Source: MWEH01 sp964392385
GTDB lineage: Bacteria; Bacillota; Clostridia; Christensenellales; DTU072
Assembly (NCBI GenBank): GCA_964392385.1
Contig: CAYMPR010000042.1
Span: 1-7,729 of the forward strand
Reading direction: 5' to 3'
Length of the DNA: 7,729 nucleotides
Position numbers and translations under genes: made by a program. Shown piece after piece: positions 7,429 through 7,729 of the stretch; positions within the stretch are counted from its first letter, which is position 1, and each line of letters begins with the position of its first letter. The notes beneath the pieces are model-generated. The model was not told the DNA's origin. It was given only the letters and a program-made list of their open reading frames with translations, and ran no database searches.

Positions 7429-7479
7429 TTATACAAGACTGAATTAGAAGCTGATATAAGCGAATCAGATAAAGAATAA
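7381..7479 (+). repeat. Tandem duplication of the permease gene's 3' tail past its stop codon
   Basis: The end of the permease gene, ACTGAATTAGAACCTGATGT onward from 7381, encoding TELEPDVSETDKEKE and TAA (7426-7428), recurs from 7438 with few changes. The second copy encodes TELEADISESDKE and ends in its own TAA (7477-7479). The offset is 57 bases, a multiple of three, so the second copy is in the same frame: reading through the first TAA would add LYKTELEADISESDKE. No start codon or ribosome site serves the second copy, so it is not a separate gene. It occupies nearly all of the space before the next gene's GGAGG site. Confidence 0.85.
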
Positions 7480-7485
7480 CATAAC

Positions 7486-7490
7486 GGAGG
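7486..7490 (+). promoter_or_regulatory. Shine-Dalgarno site of the nitroreductase-like gene
   Basis: GGAGG lies eight bases before the ATG at 7499. It is the strongest ribosome binding site of the three genes and fixes this start. The gap from the permease stop is only 70 bases and has no terminator-like hairpin, so read-through transcription from the permease gene is possible. Confidence 0.8.
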
Positions 7491-7498
7491 AATCAATT

Positions 7499-7729
7499 AT
7501 GAATATTCCTTTTGAAATCAAAAGTGCGGTAGAAAATAGGCGCTCCATAAGAAGCTACAAAACGGATGCCCTGGAGATAGAGGCTTTTAATGAATTGGTG
7601 TCTTTTTCGAAAAATCCACCCTTACCTTTTGCTCATACCACCGAAATAAAGTTTTTTAAAAGTGACCCCACTAAAGAGTTGTTCTATACATTTAATTCCC
7701 CGGAAGACAATATGGCTTTTATTTCCGAA
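7499..7729 (+). CDS. Nitroreductase-family protein, N-terminal part (cut by window edge)
   Basis: Seventy-seven codons are present, open to the right edge. The N-terminus reads MNIPFEIKSAVENRRSIRSY, and the (x)RRSIRxY motif at residues 13-20 is the typical start of flavin-dependent nitroreductase-like proteins, where this segment helps bind FMN phosphate. The following NPPLPFAHTTEIKFF stretch recalls the longer 'putative TM nitroreductase' group (TM1586 type). The family generally reduces nitro compounds, quinones or other substrates with NAD(P)H in the cytoplasm; the actual substrate is unknown. The flavin-contacting residues further along are outside the window. It follows the permease on the same strand, but I see no functional link between the two. 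Confidence 0.75.
   Translation, partial: MNIPFEIKSAVENRRSIRSYKTDALEIEAFNELVSFSKNPPLPFAHTTEIKFFKSDPTKELFYTFNSPEDNMAFISE

Noticed and set aside
7429..7479. Possible small gene between the permease and the nitroreductase-like gene
   Set aside because: The open stretch has no start codon or ribosome site and is plainly a copy of the permease tail.
7429..7498. Transcription terminator after the permease gene
   Set aside because: I found no stem-loop followed by a T-run in this short gap; it is filled by the tail copy and the next gene's ribosome site.

Overview
The window is A+T-rich. It carries three genes on the + strand, all reading left to right: a 405-residue lipoprotein, a giant 1918-residue RND-family export permease, and the first 77 codons of a nitroreductase-like protein that runs off the right edge. 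The Gram-positive-style lipobox, the purine-rich Shine-Dalgarno sites (GGAGG, GGAGA), the A/T-biased codons and a TM4/TM10 motif set (LVDN ... VNN) that I associate with low-GC Bacillota point to a clostridia-like organism. This assignment is an inference; there is no rRNA or other taxonomic marker here. The standard bacterial code fits, with no in-frame TGA.

Layout: 1-178 is an A+T-rich upstream region with a near-perfect 20-bp palindrome. 179-1396 encodes the lipoprotein. 1347-1560 is an array of four degenerate ~53-bp units; the first is the lipoprotein's own 3' end including its stop codon, and the other three are decayed copies downstream. 1561-1671 is A+T-rich leader. 1672-7428 encodes the RND permease. 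Its 3' end is also copied once past the stop (7381-7479). 7499 to the right edge is the start of the nitroreductase-like gene, with a good GGAGG site.

The most unusual object is the permease. The twelve-helix core is recognisable, but the protein is much longer than a usual HAE1/AcrB/SwrC-type permease (about 1030-1070 residues). The extra length lies mostly in the first extracytoplasmic loop (about residues 30-935), which holds two large insertions. The second contains three tandem ~90-100-residue repeats with regularly spaced tryptophans (residues 440-535, 564-651, 662-757). I do not recognise this repeat as a known domain. A smaller insertion sits in the second loop, and a ~145-residue hydrophilic tail follows TM12.

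No membrane-fusion protein or outer-membrane channel gene is visible. The lipoprotein may act with the pump on the outer face of the membrane, but only adjacency and co-orientation support that. The repeated copying of gene 3' ends past the stop codon in two consecutive genes is a second pattern worth following.
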